Of a stretch of 64,000 nucleotides of DNA, positions 45,681-54,308 are shown one piece after another. Under the pieces are notes generated by a model. The model was given only the letters and a program-made list of their open reading frames with translations. It made no database searches and was not told where the DNA came from. A program made the translations under genes and the position numbers. The DNA lies in assembly GCF_003574445.1 (NCBI RefSeq), contig NZ_KZ984550.1, positions 1-64,000 on the forward strand. The letters are read 5' to 3'. Every line of letters begins with the position of its first letter. Within the stretch, counting starts at the first letter, position 1. Source of the DNA: Streptomyces sp. YIM 130001 (lineage in GTDB: Bacteria > Actinomycetota > Actinomycetes > Streptomycetales > Streptomycetaceae).

Positions 45681-45710
45681 ATGTACTCAGTACATATATC
45701 GAGTACATAC
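45681..45710. promoter_or_regulatory. PadR-type operator before the PadR-ABC operon
   Basis: ATGTACTCAGTACAT (45681-45695) is a perfect 15-bp palindrome. A second GAGTACATAC half-site (45701-45710) repeats AGTACAT at a 13-bp distance. PadR regulators bind ATGTA/TACAT repeats. The site is 8-37 bp before the padR ATG, so autorepression is likely. Confidence 0.8.
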
Positions 45711-45717
45711 TCGTGCC

Positions 45718-46266
45718 ATGACCACCCGCCACGTCCTGCTCGGCCTGCTCGCCGGCGGGCCCAGCCACGGCTACGACCTCAAGCGACGCCACGACGAACG
45801 CTTCCCGGGGGCCCGCCCGTTGGCGTACGGGCAGGTGTACACGACCCTCCAACGCCTGGTCCGCGACGGGCTGGTGGAGGTCGACGGCACGGACGCCGAC
45901 GGCGGTCCCGAGCGCACCCGCTATCGCAGCACCGGTGCGGGCACCCGCGAACTCGCGGACTGGCTGGGCGAGATCGTCCCGCCCGCCCCGCACATCGCGA
46001 ACGAGATCTTCGCCAAGGTCGTCGTCGGCATCCTGGCCGCCGCGGCAGGCGGGAACGCCGACCCGGCGGACCACCTGCGCGCCCAACGCGCCGCCCACAT
46101 GGCCCGGATGCGCGAACTGACCGCCGTGAAGACCGCCCCGGGTGCCGACCTCGCCACCGTCCTGTCCGCGGACTACGCGCTCACCCATCTCGATGCCGAC
46201 CTGCGCTGGATGGCCACGACCGCGACCCGGATCACCACTCTCACCGAGGAGATCACCACCTCATGA
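45718..46266 (+). CDS. PadR-family transcriptional regulator
   Basis: The 182-residue protein has the PadR N-terminal winged helix (TTRHVLLGLLAGGPSHGYDLKRRHDERF, then YGQVYTTLQRLVRDGLVE) and a C-terminal helical dimer domain of the Vir_act_alpha_C kind. It starts at ATG 45718 immediately after a PadR-type palindrome. The gene overlaps the ABC ATPase gene by 4 bp (ATGA), so regulator, ATPase and permease form one translationally coupled operon. PadR proteins of this layout usually repress a linked exporter and are released by its substrate. Confidence 0.92.
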   Translation: MTTRHVLLGLLAGGPSHGYDLKRRHDERFPGARPLAYGQVYTTLQRLVRDGLVEVDGTDADGGPERTRYRSTGAGTRELADWLGEIVPPAPHIANEIFAKVVVGILAAAAGGNADPADHLRAQRAAHMARMRELTAVKTAPGADLATVLSADYALTHLDADLRWMATTATRITTLTEEITTS

Positions 46267-47012
46267 GCACATCCCCGAGCACACCGAGCCCGTCGCCCGC
46301 GCGCGGCACGCCGGTCCTGGCGGCCCATGCCCTGAGCAAGTCCTACGGGCCGACCGAAGCGCTGCGCGGCGCGTCGGTGGAGTTGGCCGCCGGCGAGATC
46401 CTGGCCCTGACGGGCGCCAGCGGAAGCGGCAAGTCCACCCTGCTGCACTGCATGGCCGGGATCGTCGCGCCCGATGCGGGTGCCGTCACCTACGCGGGCC
46501 GGCACCTGGGTTCCCTGTCGGAGAGCCGACGCACGCTGCTGCGGCGCACCGACTTCGGCGTCGTCTTCCAGTTCGGCCAGCTCATTCCGGAGCTCGTCGT
46601 CCGGGACAACGTGGCTCTCCCGCTGCTGCTCGCCGGTGTCCGCAGGGCGGCCGCGGAGCAGCGGGCCGAGGAGTGGCTGGAGCGGTTCGGCGTACGGGGC
46701 CAGGCGACGTCGCGGCCCGGCGAACTCAGCGGTGGTCAGGCTCAACGGGCCGCCATGGCGCGGGCCCTGGTGACCGAACCGAAGGTGATCTTCGCGGACG
46801 AGCCGACCGGCGCACTCGACTCCCTCGCGGGCGAGCAGGTCCTCACCGCCCTGGTGCACGTGGCCCGCGAATCGGGCACAGCGGTCCTCGTCGTCACGCA
46901 CGATGCCCAGGTGGCGGCCTACGCGGACCGCGAGGTGCAGCTCCGGGACGGCGCGGTCGCACCGGACCCGGTCGTCGCCGCGGCCAGGGGGGCGGGCGGC
47001 GATGAGCACTGA
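46263..47012 (+). CDS. ABC transporter ATP-binding protein (MacB/LolD type)
   Basis: This is a 249-residue ABC ATPase. Walker A is GASGSGKST, the Q-loop is in VVFQFGQLIPEL, the ABC signature is LSGGQAQRAAMARAL, Walker B is VIFADEPTGALD, and the switch His is in VVTHDAQ. The DEPTGALD form is characteristic of the LolD/MacB/FtsE group, which pairs with FtsX-like permeases. That is what the next gene encodes. ATG 46263 overlaps the padR stop, and the 3' end overlaps the permease start by 11 bp. The transporter is probably an exporter of a toxic compound, peptide or lipid. Confidence 0.94.
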   Translation: MSTSPSTPSPSPARGTPVLAAHALSKSYGPTEALRGASVELAAGEILALTGASGSGKSTLLHCMAGIVAPDAGAVTYAGRHLGSLSESRRTLLRRTDFGVVFQFGQLIPELVVRDNVALPLLLAGVRRAAAEQRAEEWLERFGVRGQATSRPGELSGGQAQRAAMARALVTEPKVIFADEPTGALDSLAGEQVLTALVHVARESGTAVLVVTHDAQVAAYADREVQLRDGAVAPDPVVAAARGAGGDEH

Positions 47013-48414
47013 ATCCCGTACGCCCGTGCCCGGTTCGGCCGTGCGGGCCCTCGTGGGCGACGCCCGGCTCGCCGTCGATCTGGTGCGCGGATCGGACCGG
47101 CGCGAGTGGTGGCGGCTCGGGCTCACCGCCTTCGGCGCATTCCTCGCCACCTGCTTCGCGCTCGCCGCGGGGACCGTCGCCGCCATCCCCGACGGCCATC
47201 CGGTGCGGTACACCAACGGCCTGCTCAACGGTTCCGGAGTGCGCCCCGGTCTCGTGCTCGCCCTGCTGCTGCTCCTCATCCCCGTCCTGGGCTTCCTCGG
47301 ACAGGCCACCCGGATCGGGGCGGTGCACCGCGACCGGCGCTTCGCCGCGCTGCGCCTCACCGGTGCCACGACGCAGCAGGTGCGTACCGTCGCGGCGTTC
47401 GAGGCGGGAGTGACCTGCCTGGTGGGATCGGTCGCCGGACTCGTCGGCTTCCTGGGCGTGCGTGCTGTGCTCGATGCCGCGCAGAGCGGTCGGTCGGTTC
47501 TCGTCTGGCCGACCGACATCCCGGTGTTCTGGCCGGGGTTCGTCCTGGTGACGCTTGCGATGCCGCTGCTCGCCACGGCCGCGGGCGTTCTCGCGCTGCG
47601 CCGGGTCGCGTCGTCGCCGCTCGGGGTGTTCCGGCGTACCCGTCCGCCGCGCAGTCTGAAGGTGTACGTGCTTGTCGCGGTGCTGCTCGTGGCAGGCGCG
47701 GGAGTCGCCTACGTGGGCAGCCAGGAGGATCTGCTCATGGCCGCCGCCTTCCCGGCGATCGTGGCGGGCGCGGTGGTCCTGATCGGGGCCGGGGCGGTGT
47801 CCGCCGCGGGGGCGGCCAGCCGATTCCTCGGCAACCGGCTGGTCGGGCGGGCGCAGAGTCCCGCACTGCTGATCGCCGCCGGCCGGCTGCAGTCGGATCC
47901 CTGGGCGGCGGCGCGGGTGCATGCCACGGTGATCCTGATCACCGTGGTCGGCGTGGGCTTCACGGGGATCCGCCGGATCGTCCTGGACGCCCTGAAGGGC
48001 CCCAACTACGCGGGGAACGACACCGGCTTCTACGAGAGCGGCTTCGCCGCCGTGGGCCTGACCGTCCTGGTGGCCCTGTCCATCGCCATGCTCGGCCTCG
48101 CGGTCGGCACCGCCGAGTCCCTGCTCACCCGGCGCCGCGCTCTCGCCGCACAGTACGCGGCCGGGGTGCCGCGCTCGGTGCTGCGCCGGGCCCTGCTGGT
48201 GGAGACGGCCCTGCCGCTCGCTCCCGCGGTCCTGCTCGCGGGCCTCGGCGGACTGGTGATCTACGCGGCCTACATGCCGAACGGCAGCTCGTTCCCCCTC
48301 CTGCAGCCCCTGCTCGTACCCGTGGCGGTGTACGCGGCGTGCCTGCTCGCCGCGGCCGCGTCCCTGCCGCTGCTCGGCCGGACGCTGCGGCCGGCCGAGC
48401 TACGGCACGAGTAG
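47002..48414 (+). CDS. FtsX-like ABC transporter permease
   Basis: The 470-residue membrane protein has about eight to nine hydrophobic segments, including FtsX-type blocks of three helices near the middle and C-terminus. The segment RRFAALRLTGATTQQVRTVAAFEAG is the typical coupling-helix region of FtsX permeases, and RRALAAQYAAGVPRSVLRRALLVET repeats the pattern near the end. ATG 47002 overlaps the ATPase gene by 11 bp. A hairpin follows the stop codon. Cargo is unknown. Confidence 0.9.
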   Translation: MSTESRTPVPGSAVRALVGDARLAVDLVRGSDRREWWRLGLTAFGAFLATCFALAAGTVAAIPDGHPVRYTNGLLNGSGVRPGLVLALLLLLIPVLGFLGQATRIGAVHRDRRFAALRLTGATTQQVRTVAAFEAGVTCLVGSVAGLVGFLGVRAVLDAAQSGRSVLVWPTDIPVFWPGFVLVTLAMPLLATAAGVLALRRVASSPLGVFRRTRPPRSLKVYVLVAVLLVAGAGVAYVGSQEDLLMAAAFPAIVAGAVVLIGAGAVSAAGAASRFLGNRLVGRAQSPALLIAAGRLQSDPWAAARVHATVILITVVGVGFTGIRRIVLDALKGPNYAGNDTGFYESGFAAVGLTVLVALSIAMLGLAVGTAESLLTRRRALAAQYAAGVPRSVLRRALLVETALPLAPAVLLAGLGGLVIYAAYMPNGSSFPLLQPLLVPVAVYAACLLAAAASLPLLGRTLRPAELRHE

Positions 48415-48429
48415 GCCCCGCACGCCTAC

Positions 48430-48468
48430 GCCGACCCGGTCGCAGCGCGAGCGTGCGGCAGGGTCGGC
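48430..48468. terminator. Candidate terminator between permease and HNH genes
   Basis: An inverted repeat GCCGACCC / GGGTCGGC (8-bp arms) with a 23-base loop lies between two convergent genes. It is weaker than the other terminators here. Confidence 0.45.
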
Positions 48469-48502
48469 CAGGACGGGCGAGGGCTGACAAAAGCCCGGTC
48501 TC

Positions 48503-49039
48503 TCAGGCGGAGATGCCGTCGATCCGGGCCATGGCGTCGTCGGCGCCGTACGGCTGCAGGTACGGCAGCCAGCGCGGATCCCGGTGCCCCGTGCCGATGA
48601 TGCGCCAGGCGAGTCCGCTCGGCGGTGCCGGTTTGTGGCGCAGCCGCCAGCCCAGTTCAAGCAGGTGGCGGTCGGCCTTCACGTGGTTGCAGCGGCGGCA
48701 GGACGCCACCACGTTCTCCCAGGCGTGCGGGCCGCCCCGGCTCTTGGGGATGACGTGGTCGACGCTGGTTGCGACGCCACCGCAGTACATGCACCGGCCT
48801 CCGTCCCTCGCGAACAGGGCCCGCCGGGTCAGCGGAACGGGCCCCCGGTACGGGACCCGCACGAAGCGCTTGAGCCGGACCACGCTGGGTGCGGGGATGG
48901 TGCAGGTCGCGCTGTGCATGAAAGCGCCGGATTCCTCGAGGCACTGAGCCTTGTTCTCCAGGACGAGGACGAGCGCGCGGCGGAGCGGTACGACGCCGAG
49001 CGGCTCGTACGACGCGTTGAGGACCAGGACATGCGGCAC
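48503..49039 (-). CDS. HNH endonuclease family protein
   Basis: The 178-residue product starts VPHVLVLNASYEPLGVVPLRRAL, an opening shared by a widespread actinobacterial HNH group. The HNH core is RDGGRCMYCGGVATSVDHVIPKSRGGPHAWENVVASCRRCNHVKADR, with two CxxC pairs for zinc and DHV-N-H for the catalytic metal. GTG 49039 has a good AAGGAGG ribosome site. The biological role of this group is not established, and no restriction or phage genes are nearby. Confidence 0.92.
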   Translation of the reverse strand: MPHVLVLNASYEPLGVVPLRRALVLVLENKAQCLEESGAFMHSATCTIPAPSVVRLKRFVRVPYRGPVPLTRRALFARDGGRCMYCGGVATSVDHVIPKSRGGPHAWENVVASCRRCNHVKADRHLLELGWRLRHKPAPPSGLAWRIIGTGHRDPRWLPYLQPYGADDAMARIDGISA

Positions 49040-49355
49040 GGATGCCTCCTTGTACGCCGGCGGCGCGTGGCTCGCGCCGGGACGATCTGCACTCAGTCTC
49101 CCCTCAGGCCTGGTCGCGGCGCCACCATGTGCGGGTAACGGGGTGAGGGAGTTTGCCGCGGAGACGTGCCCCGCGGCCGCGCCGACACGGGATTCCGTGG
49201 CCCGTGTGCCGTCCGACACACTCACGTTCTGCCCACACGTGAGCGCCGTCTCTCCTTGGAACATGACAACGATCCACACACAATGCCCCGTTAGTGTGGT
49301 GAGTCTGCCCGGTCTTCCCTGTGCCCGGGCGGATCCCCATCAGGAGGTATCTGCC
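49040..49355. other. Divergent intergenic region (316 bp) between HNH and MscS genes
   Basis: No gene is seen. It contains an inverted repeat CTCACGT-N9-ACGTGAG at 49221-49243 and, close to the MscS start, an AGGAGG ribosome site (49342-49347). Confidence 0.5.
49221..49243. promoter_or_regulatory. Inverted repeat CTCACGT-N9-ACGTGAG
   Basis: Seven-base perfect arms lie in the HNH/MscS divergent region about 110 bp before the MscS start. This may be a regulator site, but no regulator is assigned. Confidence 0.4.
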
Positions 49356-50414
49356 GTGTTCTTGTCCGTCGCGTCGAGGGTCGTCGCAGCCGACGAGCCC
49401 GTGACTCTCGACGACGCTCACGAGAAGGCGACGAACGCCGCCGGCTGGATCGAGCAGAACTGGGCGACCTGGCTCGGCATCGGTCTGAAGGTCCTGCTGA
49501 TCGTGGTGATCGCCGCGATCCTCAGGCATGTGATCCGCAAGACCATCACGAAGCTGATCGAGCGTATGAACCGCGGCGCCCAGGCGGTGGACGGCACCGC
49601 GCTGGGCGGACTGCTGGTCAACGCCGAGCGGCGCCGCCAGCGCTCGGAGGCCATCGGTTCGGTGCTCCGCTCGGTGGCGTCGTTCCTCATTCTCGGTACC
49701 GCCGCCCTGATGGTCCTTGGGATCTTCGAGATAAATCTGGCGCCGCTGCTCGCCAGCGCCGGTGTAGCGGGTGTCGCGCTCGGTTTCGGTGCGCGCAATC
49801 TGGTGACGGACTTTCTCTCCGGCGTCTTCATGATCCTGGAGGACCAGTACGGGGTGGGCGACAGCATCGACGCGGGCGTCGCCTCGGGCGAGGTCATCGA
49901 GGTCGGTCTGCGGGTGACCAAGCTGCGCGGTGAGAACGGCGCGATCTGGTACGTGCGCAACGGCGAGGTCAAGCGGATCGGCAACCTCAGCCAGGGCTGG
50001 GCCACCGCCCACGTGGATGTGACGGTGCGTCCGGAAGAGGACCTGGACAAGGTCCGCACGACGCTCGAGGAGGTCGGCGAGGCGCTGGCCAAGGACGACC
50101 CGTGGAACGAGGTCCTCTGGGGCCCGGTCGAGGTGCTCGGCCTGGACTCGGTGAACCTGGAACAGATGGTCGTGAGCATGTCCGCGAAGACCATGCCGAA
50201 CAAGTCGGTCGGTGTGGAGCGCGAACTGCGCTGGCGCGTCAAGCAGGCGTTCGACGCGGAGGGCATCCGCATCGTCGGCGGTCCGGCCCTGGACGCCGAG
50301 GAGGCCGCCGCCGACCCGTCGGCCGCCGTGTCCGCTCCTTCGGCGTACGCATCCGCGGTGTCGCCCCAGTCGATGGCGGCGTCCCCGATCCCGCCGCCGA
50401 CCCTGAAGAAGTAG
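49356..50414 (+). CDS. Small-conductance mechanosensitive channel (MscS family)
   Basis: MscS channels open under membrane tension to release solutes during osmotic downshock. The 352-residue protein has a short periplasmic N-terminus, membrane helices at about 38-55 and 105-130, and the pore-lining TM3 plus beta-domain signature LLASAGVAGVALGFGARNLVTDFLSGVFMILEDQYGVGD. The cytoplasmic vestibule domain follows. An Ala/Ser/Pro-rich tail of about 45 residues extends past the family core. GTG 49356 has AGGAGG 8 bases upstream. A strong terminator follows. Confidence 0.94.
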   Translation: MFLSVASRVVAADEPVTLDDAHEKATNAAGWIEQNWATWLGIGLKVLLIVVIAAILRHVIRKTITKLIERMNRGAQAVDGTALGGLLVNAERRRQRSEAIGSVLRSVASFLILGTAALMVLGIFEINLAPLLASAGVAGVALGFGARNLVTDFLSGVFMILEDQYGVGDSIDAGVASGEVIEVGLRVTKLRGENGAIWYVRNGEVKRIGNLSQGWATAHVDVTVRPEEDLDKVRTTLEEVGEALAKDDPWNEVLWGPVEVLGLDSVNLEQMVVSMSAKTMPNKSVGVERELRWRVKQAFDAEGIRIVGGPALDAEEAAADPSAAVSAPSAYASAVSPQSMAASPIPPPTLKK

Positions 50415-50431
50415 CCGCACTGGCCCGCTCC

Positions 50432-50480
50432 ACACCGCACCCCCGCAGGTAACGACTTGGTTGCCGCGGGGGTGCGGTGT
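50432..50480 (+). terminator. Terminator after the MscS gene
   Basis: A 15-bp perfect stem (50432-50446 pairing with 50466-50480) has a loop that itself contains a short inner pair. It lies 17 bp after the stop. Confidence 0.85.
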
Positions 50481-50525
50481 ATTGACGTGCGCCCGGGCGC
50501 CGCTGCTACCTTCCTCGCATCGAAC

Positions 50526-50538
50526 AGGAAACCTTCCT
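50526..50538. promoter_or_regulatory. Candidate operator for the ROK regulator
   Basis: AGGAA-ACC-TTCCT, within a TTAGGAAnnTTTCCT-like context on the minus strand, resembles sites bound by ROK/NagC-type repressors of Streptomyces sugar operons. It lies about 95 bp before the ROK ATG, so autoregulation is likely. Confidence 0.55.
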
Positions 50539-50632
50539 AACAGTGGCATCGGCAAGGATGTCCCTGGTGCGGCCGCCCACTGCGGCAGCACGGGAAACGG
50601 TCGGTCGGGTACGGCGGCGTAAGGGGGCTCTC

Positions 50633-51835
50633 ATGTCGGGTGCGACACCGGGGACACCGAAGGTGCTCCGCGCCATGAACGACCGTGCGGCGCTCGATCT
50701 GCTGCTCACCCACGGACCGCTCAGCCGCACCCGGATCGGCAAGCTCACCGGCCTGTCGAAGCCCACCGCCTCGCAGCTGCTCTCGCGCCTGGAGGCAGCC
50801 GGCCTGGTCGTGCAGACCGGCACCAGCGAGGGCAGGCCGGGCCCCAACGCCCAGCTGTACGCGGTGAACTCGGGCGCCGCGCATGTGGCCGCGCTCGACG
50901 TCACGCCGGACCGGATCCTCGCCGCGGTGGCCGATGTCACCGGCGCCACAGCGGGCGAGTTCGAGCTGCACACCGGACGCGGCGGCGACGGCGCGGTGCG
51001 CCAGGTGCTCACCGCCCTGGACGGCGCGGTGAAGGCCGCCGGGCTCACCCGCTCCGACGTGCACCGTGTGGTGATCGGCACCCCGGGCGCCTTCGACCCG
51101 AACACCGGCCGCCTGCGCTACGCCAGCCACCTGCCCGGCTGGCACTCGGCCGCACTGCTCGACGAGCTGGCCGCCGCGCTCCCGATGCCCGTCGAGTACG
51201 AGAACGACGTCAATCTCGCGGCCATCGCGGAGCAGCGCCTCGGCGCGGCACAGGACCACGAGAACTTCGTCCTGCTGTGGAACCAGGAGGGCATCGGCGC
51301 CGCCCTCGTCATCGGCGGCCGACTGCACCGCGGCTGGACCGGCGGCGCCGGCGAACTCGGCTTCCTGCCGGTGCCCGGAACCCCGCTGGTCCGCGGCGTC
51401 GCGCGCGCGGGCAGCGGCGGGTACCAGGAGCTGGCGGGCGCGCAGGCGGTCCCCCGGATCGCCCGCTCGCTCGGTCTCGACACCCCGGACGAGCCCTACG
51501 CGCGCGCTGCCGCGACACTGCTCGCCAGGGCCGCCGCCGACGAGGACGACGACCCGCTCCTCGCGGAGCTGATCGTGCAGACCGGACGGCGTCTCGCGAC
51601 GGGTCTCGCCTCGGTCGCGGCCGTCCTCGATCCGGAGCTGATCGTGCTGTCCGGTGCGGTGACCGCGGCCGGTGGGGAGCCTCTGCGGGCCGCCATCCAG
51701 GCCGAGTTGGCGGAGCTTGCCGCACCCCGGCCGCGGCTCGTACTCGGCGACGTACCGCACCGTCCCGTGCTGCGCGGCGCGTTGGAGAGCGCGCTCGCGG
51801 ACACCCGCGACGAGGTGTTCGACACCTCCCGCTGA
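50633..51835 (+). CDS. ROK-family transcriptional regulator (NagC/XylR type)
   Basis: The 400-residue protein has an N-terminal winged helix (RAALDLLLTHGPLSRTRIGKLTGLSKPTASQLLSRLEAAGLV) followed by a ROK sugar-kinase-like domain (VAALDVTPDRILAAVADV... and WNQEGIGAALVIGGRLHRG). The usual ROK zinc-binding CxxCGxxGC motif is not present: after the WTGGAGELGFLP motif the segment lacks these cysteines. ATG 50633 has AAGGGGG upstream. A GTG at 50543 would add 30 residues and is less likely. It precedes an ABC sugar-uptake operon in the same direction and is the probable repressor of it. Confidence 0.92.
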   Translation: MSGATPGTPKVLRAMNDRAALDLLLTHGPLSRTRIGKLTGLSKPTASQLLSRLEAAGLVVQTGTSEGRPGPNAQLYAVNSGAAHVAALDVTPDRILAAVADVTGATAGEFELHTGRGGDGAVRQVLTALDGAVKAAGLTRSDVHRVVIGTPGAFDPNTGRLRYASHLPGWHSAALLDELAAALPMPVEYENDVNLAAIAEQRLGAAQDHENFVLLWNQEGIGAALVIGGRLHRGWTGGAGELGFLPVPGTPLVRGVARAGSGGYQELAGAQAVPRIARSLGLDTPDEPYARAAATLLARAAADEDDDPLLAELIVQTGRRLATGLASVAAVLDPELIVLSGAVTAAGGEPLRAAIQAELAELAAPRPRLVLGDVPHRPVLRGALESALADTRDEVFDTSR

Positions 51836-51955
51836 CCATCGCGGGCCGGGCAGCCGTCCGGCACCGCACCGCCCTCGAAACGGCACCGCACCGCCTCACC
51901 GCGCACCTGTCCCTACCGCCCCCTGCCCTTCCCACCCGTCGAGGGAGACACCGCC

Positions 51956-53302
51956 ATGCGCAGAACGGGAACCTCCGCGAGGAGGCGGCTGACCGCAGCC
52001 GCCTCCGTCGCCACCCTCGCCCTGCTCGCCTCCGCCTGCACCGGATCGCCGGACGACGGCGCGGGCGACGATCCGAACGCGAAGACGACCCTGACGTTCT
52101 GGCACGGCTGGAGCGCCCCCGGCGAGGTCGCGGCCATCAAGGCGAACATCACCGAGTTCGAGAAGCAACATCCCCATATCACCGTCAAGTTGGTGAAGGG
52201 CATCACCGACGACAAGATCAACCAGGGGCTGCGCGCGGGTGGTTCGAACGCGCCCGATGTGGTGTCGTCCTTCACCACGGACAACGTCGGCCGGTTCTGC
52301 ACCTCGGGCGCGCTCGCCGACCTGAAGCCGTTCCTCGACAAGTCCGGCATCGACCCGTCAGAGACGTTCCTGCCGCAGATGGCCAAGTACACCGAGCACG
52401 ACGGCAAGCGGTGCACCGTTCCGCTGCTCGGCGACGCCTACGGCCTCTACTACAACAAGGACGCGTTTCGGAAGGCCGGCATCAAGGCCCCGCCGAAGAC
52501 GCTCTCCGAGTTCGACGAGGTCGCCAAGAAGCTGACGAAGACCAAGGGCGACGGCTACGAGCAGCTCGGCTTCATGCCCAACTACCTGGGCTATGAGACG
52601 ACCGTCGAGCACTACGGCGGCCAGTTCGGGATCGGTTACGTCGACAAGGACGGCAAGTCCGACACTGCCGACGATCCCGCCGTCAAGGAGATGTTCACCT
52701 GGCAGAAGAACCTGGTGAACGACCTCGGCGGCTACCGGAAGCTGAACCGCTACCGCACCACGTTCGGTGACGAGTGGGGCGCCAAGCACCCCTTCCACAC
52801 CGGCCAGGTGGCCATGCAGCTCGACGGCGAGTGGCGCGGCAAGATGGCCACCGACGCCGGTCTCGACTTCGAGATAGGCGCCGCGCCGCTGCCCGTCCCG
52901 GACGACCGGGCGGACGAGTACGGCAAGGGTTATCTCTCCGGCACCGTCCTGGGCATCGCCCGCACCAGCGAGAAACAGAACGCGGCCTGGGAACTGGTCA
53001 AGTACCTGTCCACGGACACCGACGCGGTCGTGTCGTTCGCCAACGCGATCCACAACGTCCCGTCGACGGTGAAGGCTCTCGAGTCGCCGAAGCTGAACGA
53101 CGATCCGCTGTACCGCACGTTCGTCGACATCGCCCGGCACCCGAAGAGCTCGCACGCCCCGTCCTCGGTCAACGGCGGCGCCTTCCTGCTGACCCTGCAG
53201 GATCACGCCGTCGCCTACGAGAAGGGCAAGGAGAAGGACCTGGACGCGATGTTGCGGAAGAACGACGCGCAGGTCGACAAGGACAACGAGCAGGCGCAGT
53301 GA
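51956..53302 (+). CDS. ABC transporter sugar-binding lipoprotein (CUT1 family)
   Basis: The 448-residue product has a lipoprotein signal (basic RRTGTSARRR, hydrophobic stretch, lipobox LLASAC with Cys28). The mature part opens TTLTFWHGWSAPGEVAAIKANITEFEKQHP, typical of family-1 extracellular solute-binding proteins for oligosaccharides. It is anchored outside the membrane and delivers sugar to the two permeases encoded next. GGGAG lies before ATG 51956. The stop is 1 bp before the first permease start. The gene is 120 bp downstream of the ROK gene. Confidence 0.95.
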   Translation: MRRTGTSARRRLTAAASVATLALLASACTGSPDDGAGDDPNAKTTLTFWHGWSAPGEVAAIKANITEFEKQHPHITVKLVKGITDDKINQGLRAGGSNAPDVVSSFTTDNVGRFCTSGALADLKPFLDKSGIDPSETFLPQMAKYTEHDGKRCTVPLLGDAYGLYYNKDAFRKAGIKAPPKTLSEFDEVAKKLTKTKGDGYEQLGFMPNYLGYETTVEHYGGQFGIGYVDKDGKSDTADDPAVKEMFTWQKNLVNDLGGYRKLNRYRTTFGDEWGAKHPFHTGQVAMQLDGEWRGKMATDAGLDFEIGAAPLPVPDDRADEYGKGYLSGTVLGIARTSEKQNAAWELVKYLSTDTDAVVSFANAIHNVPSTVKALESPKLNDDPLYRTFVDIARHPKSSHAPSSVNGGAFLLTLQDHAVAYEKGKEKDLDAMLRKNDAQVDKDNEQAQ

Positions 53303-53303
53303 G

Positions 53304-54305
53304 ATGACCCCGACCCGCACCGTCCCGGAGTCCGGGCGCCGCGGTCCGGCTGTGCGCGCCGGACGCCGCGATCCCGCTCTGCGCGCCAAGCAACGGCGGC
53401 AGACCCTGCGCACCCTCGGTTTCCTGTCCCCCTGGCTGATCGGCTTCAGCGTCTTCTTCGCGTACCCGCTGATCGCGACCGTCTACTTCTCCTTCATGAA
53501 GTACGACGGGTTCGGCGCACCCGTGTACGTCGGCCTGAAGAACTGGAGTTACGTCTTCCGGGACAACCCGTTCTTCTGGCCCGCGCTCGCCAACATGCTG
53601 TGGCTGATCGCGGTGATGGTGACGCTCCGGGTGGTCTTCGGGCTCGGTATCGGGCTGCTCGTCACCAGGATCAAGACCGGCGCCGGGATCTTCCGCACGC
53701 TGTTCTATCTGCCGTATCTGGCACCGCCGGTGGCCGCCACGATGGCGTTCGTGTTCCTGCTCAATCCCGGTACCGGGCCGGTGAACACCGTCCTGGACAC
53801 CCTGGGGATCAGCGGTCCGCAGTGGTTCAACGACGCGGCCTGGGCCAAGCCGTCGCTGACCATCCTGGCGCTGTGGGGCATCGGCGACCTGATGGTGATC
53901 TTCATGGCCTCGCTGCTCGACGTACCCAAGGAGCAGTACGAGGCCGCGGACCTGGACGGCGCCAACACCTGGCACCGGTTCCGCTACGTGACGCTGCCGA
54001 ACATCTCGCCGATCGTGCTGTTCGCGGTGATCACCGGCGTGATCGCCACCATGCAGTACTACACGGAACCGCTGGTCGCGGCGAAGGTCGCGAGCGGGGT
54101 GATCGGCGGCTCGGGACAGCACTTCGAGCCGGGCTACCCGGACAAGAGCACACTCACCGTGCCGCAGGTGATCTACAACCTCGGCTTCCAGCGCTTCGAC
54201 ACCGGCGCCGCCTGTGTGGTGGCCCTGGTGCTCTTCGCCCTGGCCATGGTGTTCACCACGTTCTTGATGCGCAGGCGCAGCGGCTTCATGTCGGCGGAGG
54301 ACTGA
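53304..54305 (+). CDS. Sugar ABC transporter permease, MalF type
   Basis: The 333-residue protein has six membrane segments after a basic Arg-rich N-terminus (about 35 residues). The EAA motif, which contacts the ATPase, is in EQYEAADLDGANTWHRFRYVTLPNISP. Its first helix segment (LSPWLIGFSVFFAYPLIATVYFSF) is typical of MalF/UgpA-like permeases. The gene starts 1 bp after the binding-protein stop. No ATPase gene is in this operon. Streptomyces CUT1 systems commonly share the MsiK ATPase encoded elsewhere. Confidence 0.95.
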   Translation: MTPTRTVPESGRRGPAVRAGRRDPALRAKQRRQTLRTLGFLSPWLIGFSVFFAYPLIATVYFSFMKYDGFGAPVYVGLKNWSYVFRDNPFFWPALANMLWLIAVMVTLRVVFGLGIGLLVTRIKTGAGIFRTLFYLPYLAPPVAATMAFVFLLNPGTGPVNTVLDTLGISGPQWFNDAAWAKPSLTILALWGIGDLMVIFMASLLDVPKEQYEAADLDGANTWHRFRYVTLPNISPIVLFAVITGVIATMQYYTEPLVAAKVASGVIGGSGQHFEPGYPDKSTLTVPQVIYNLGFQRFDTGAACVVALVLFALAMVFTTFLMRRRSGFMSAED

Positions 54306-54308
54306 GCG

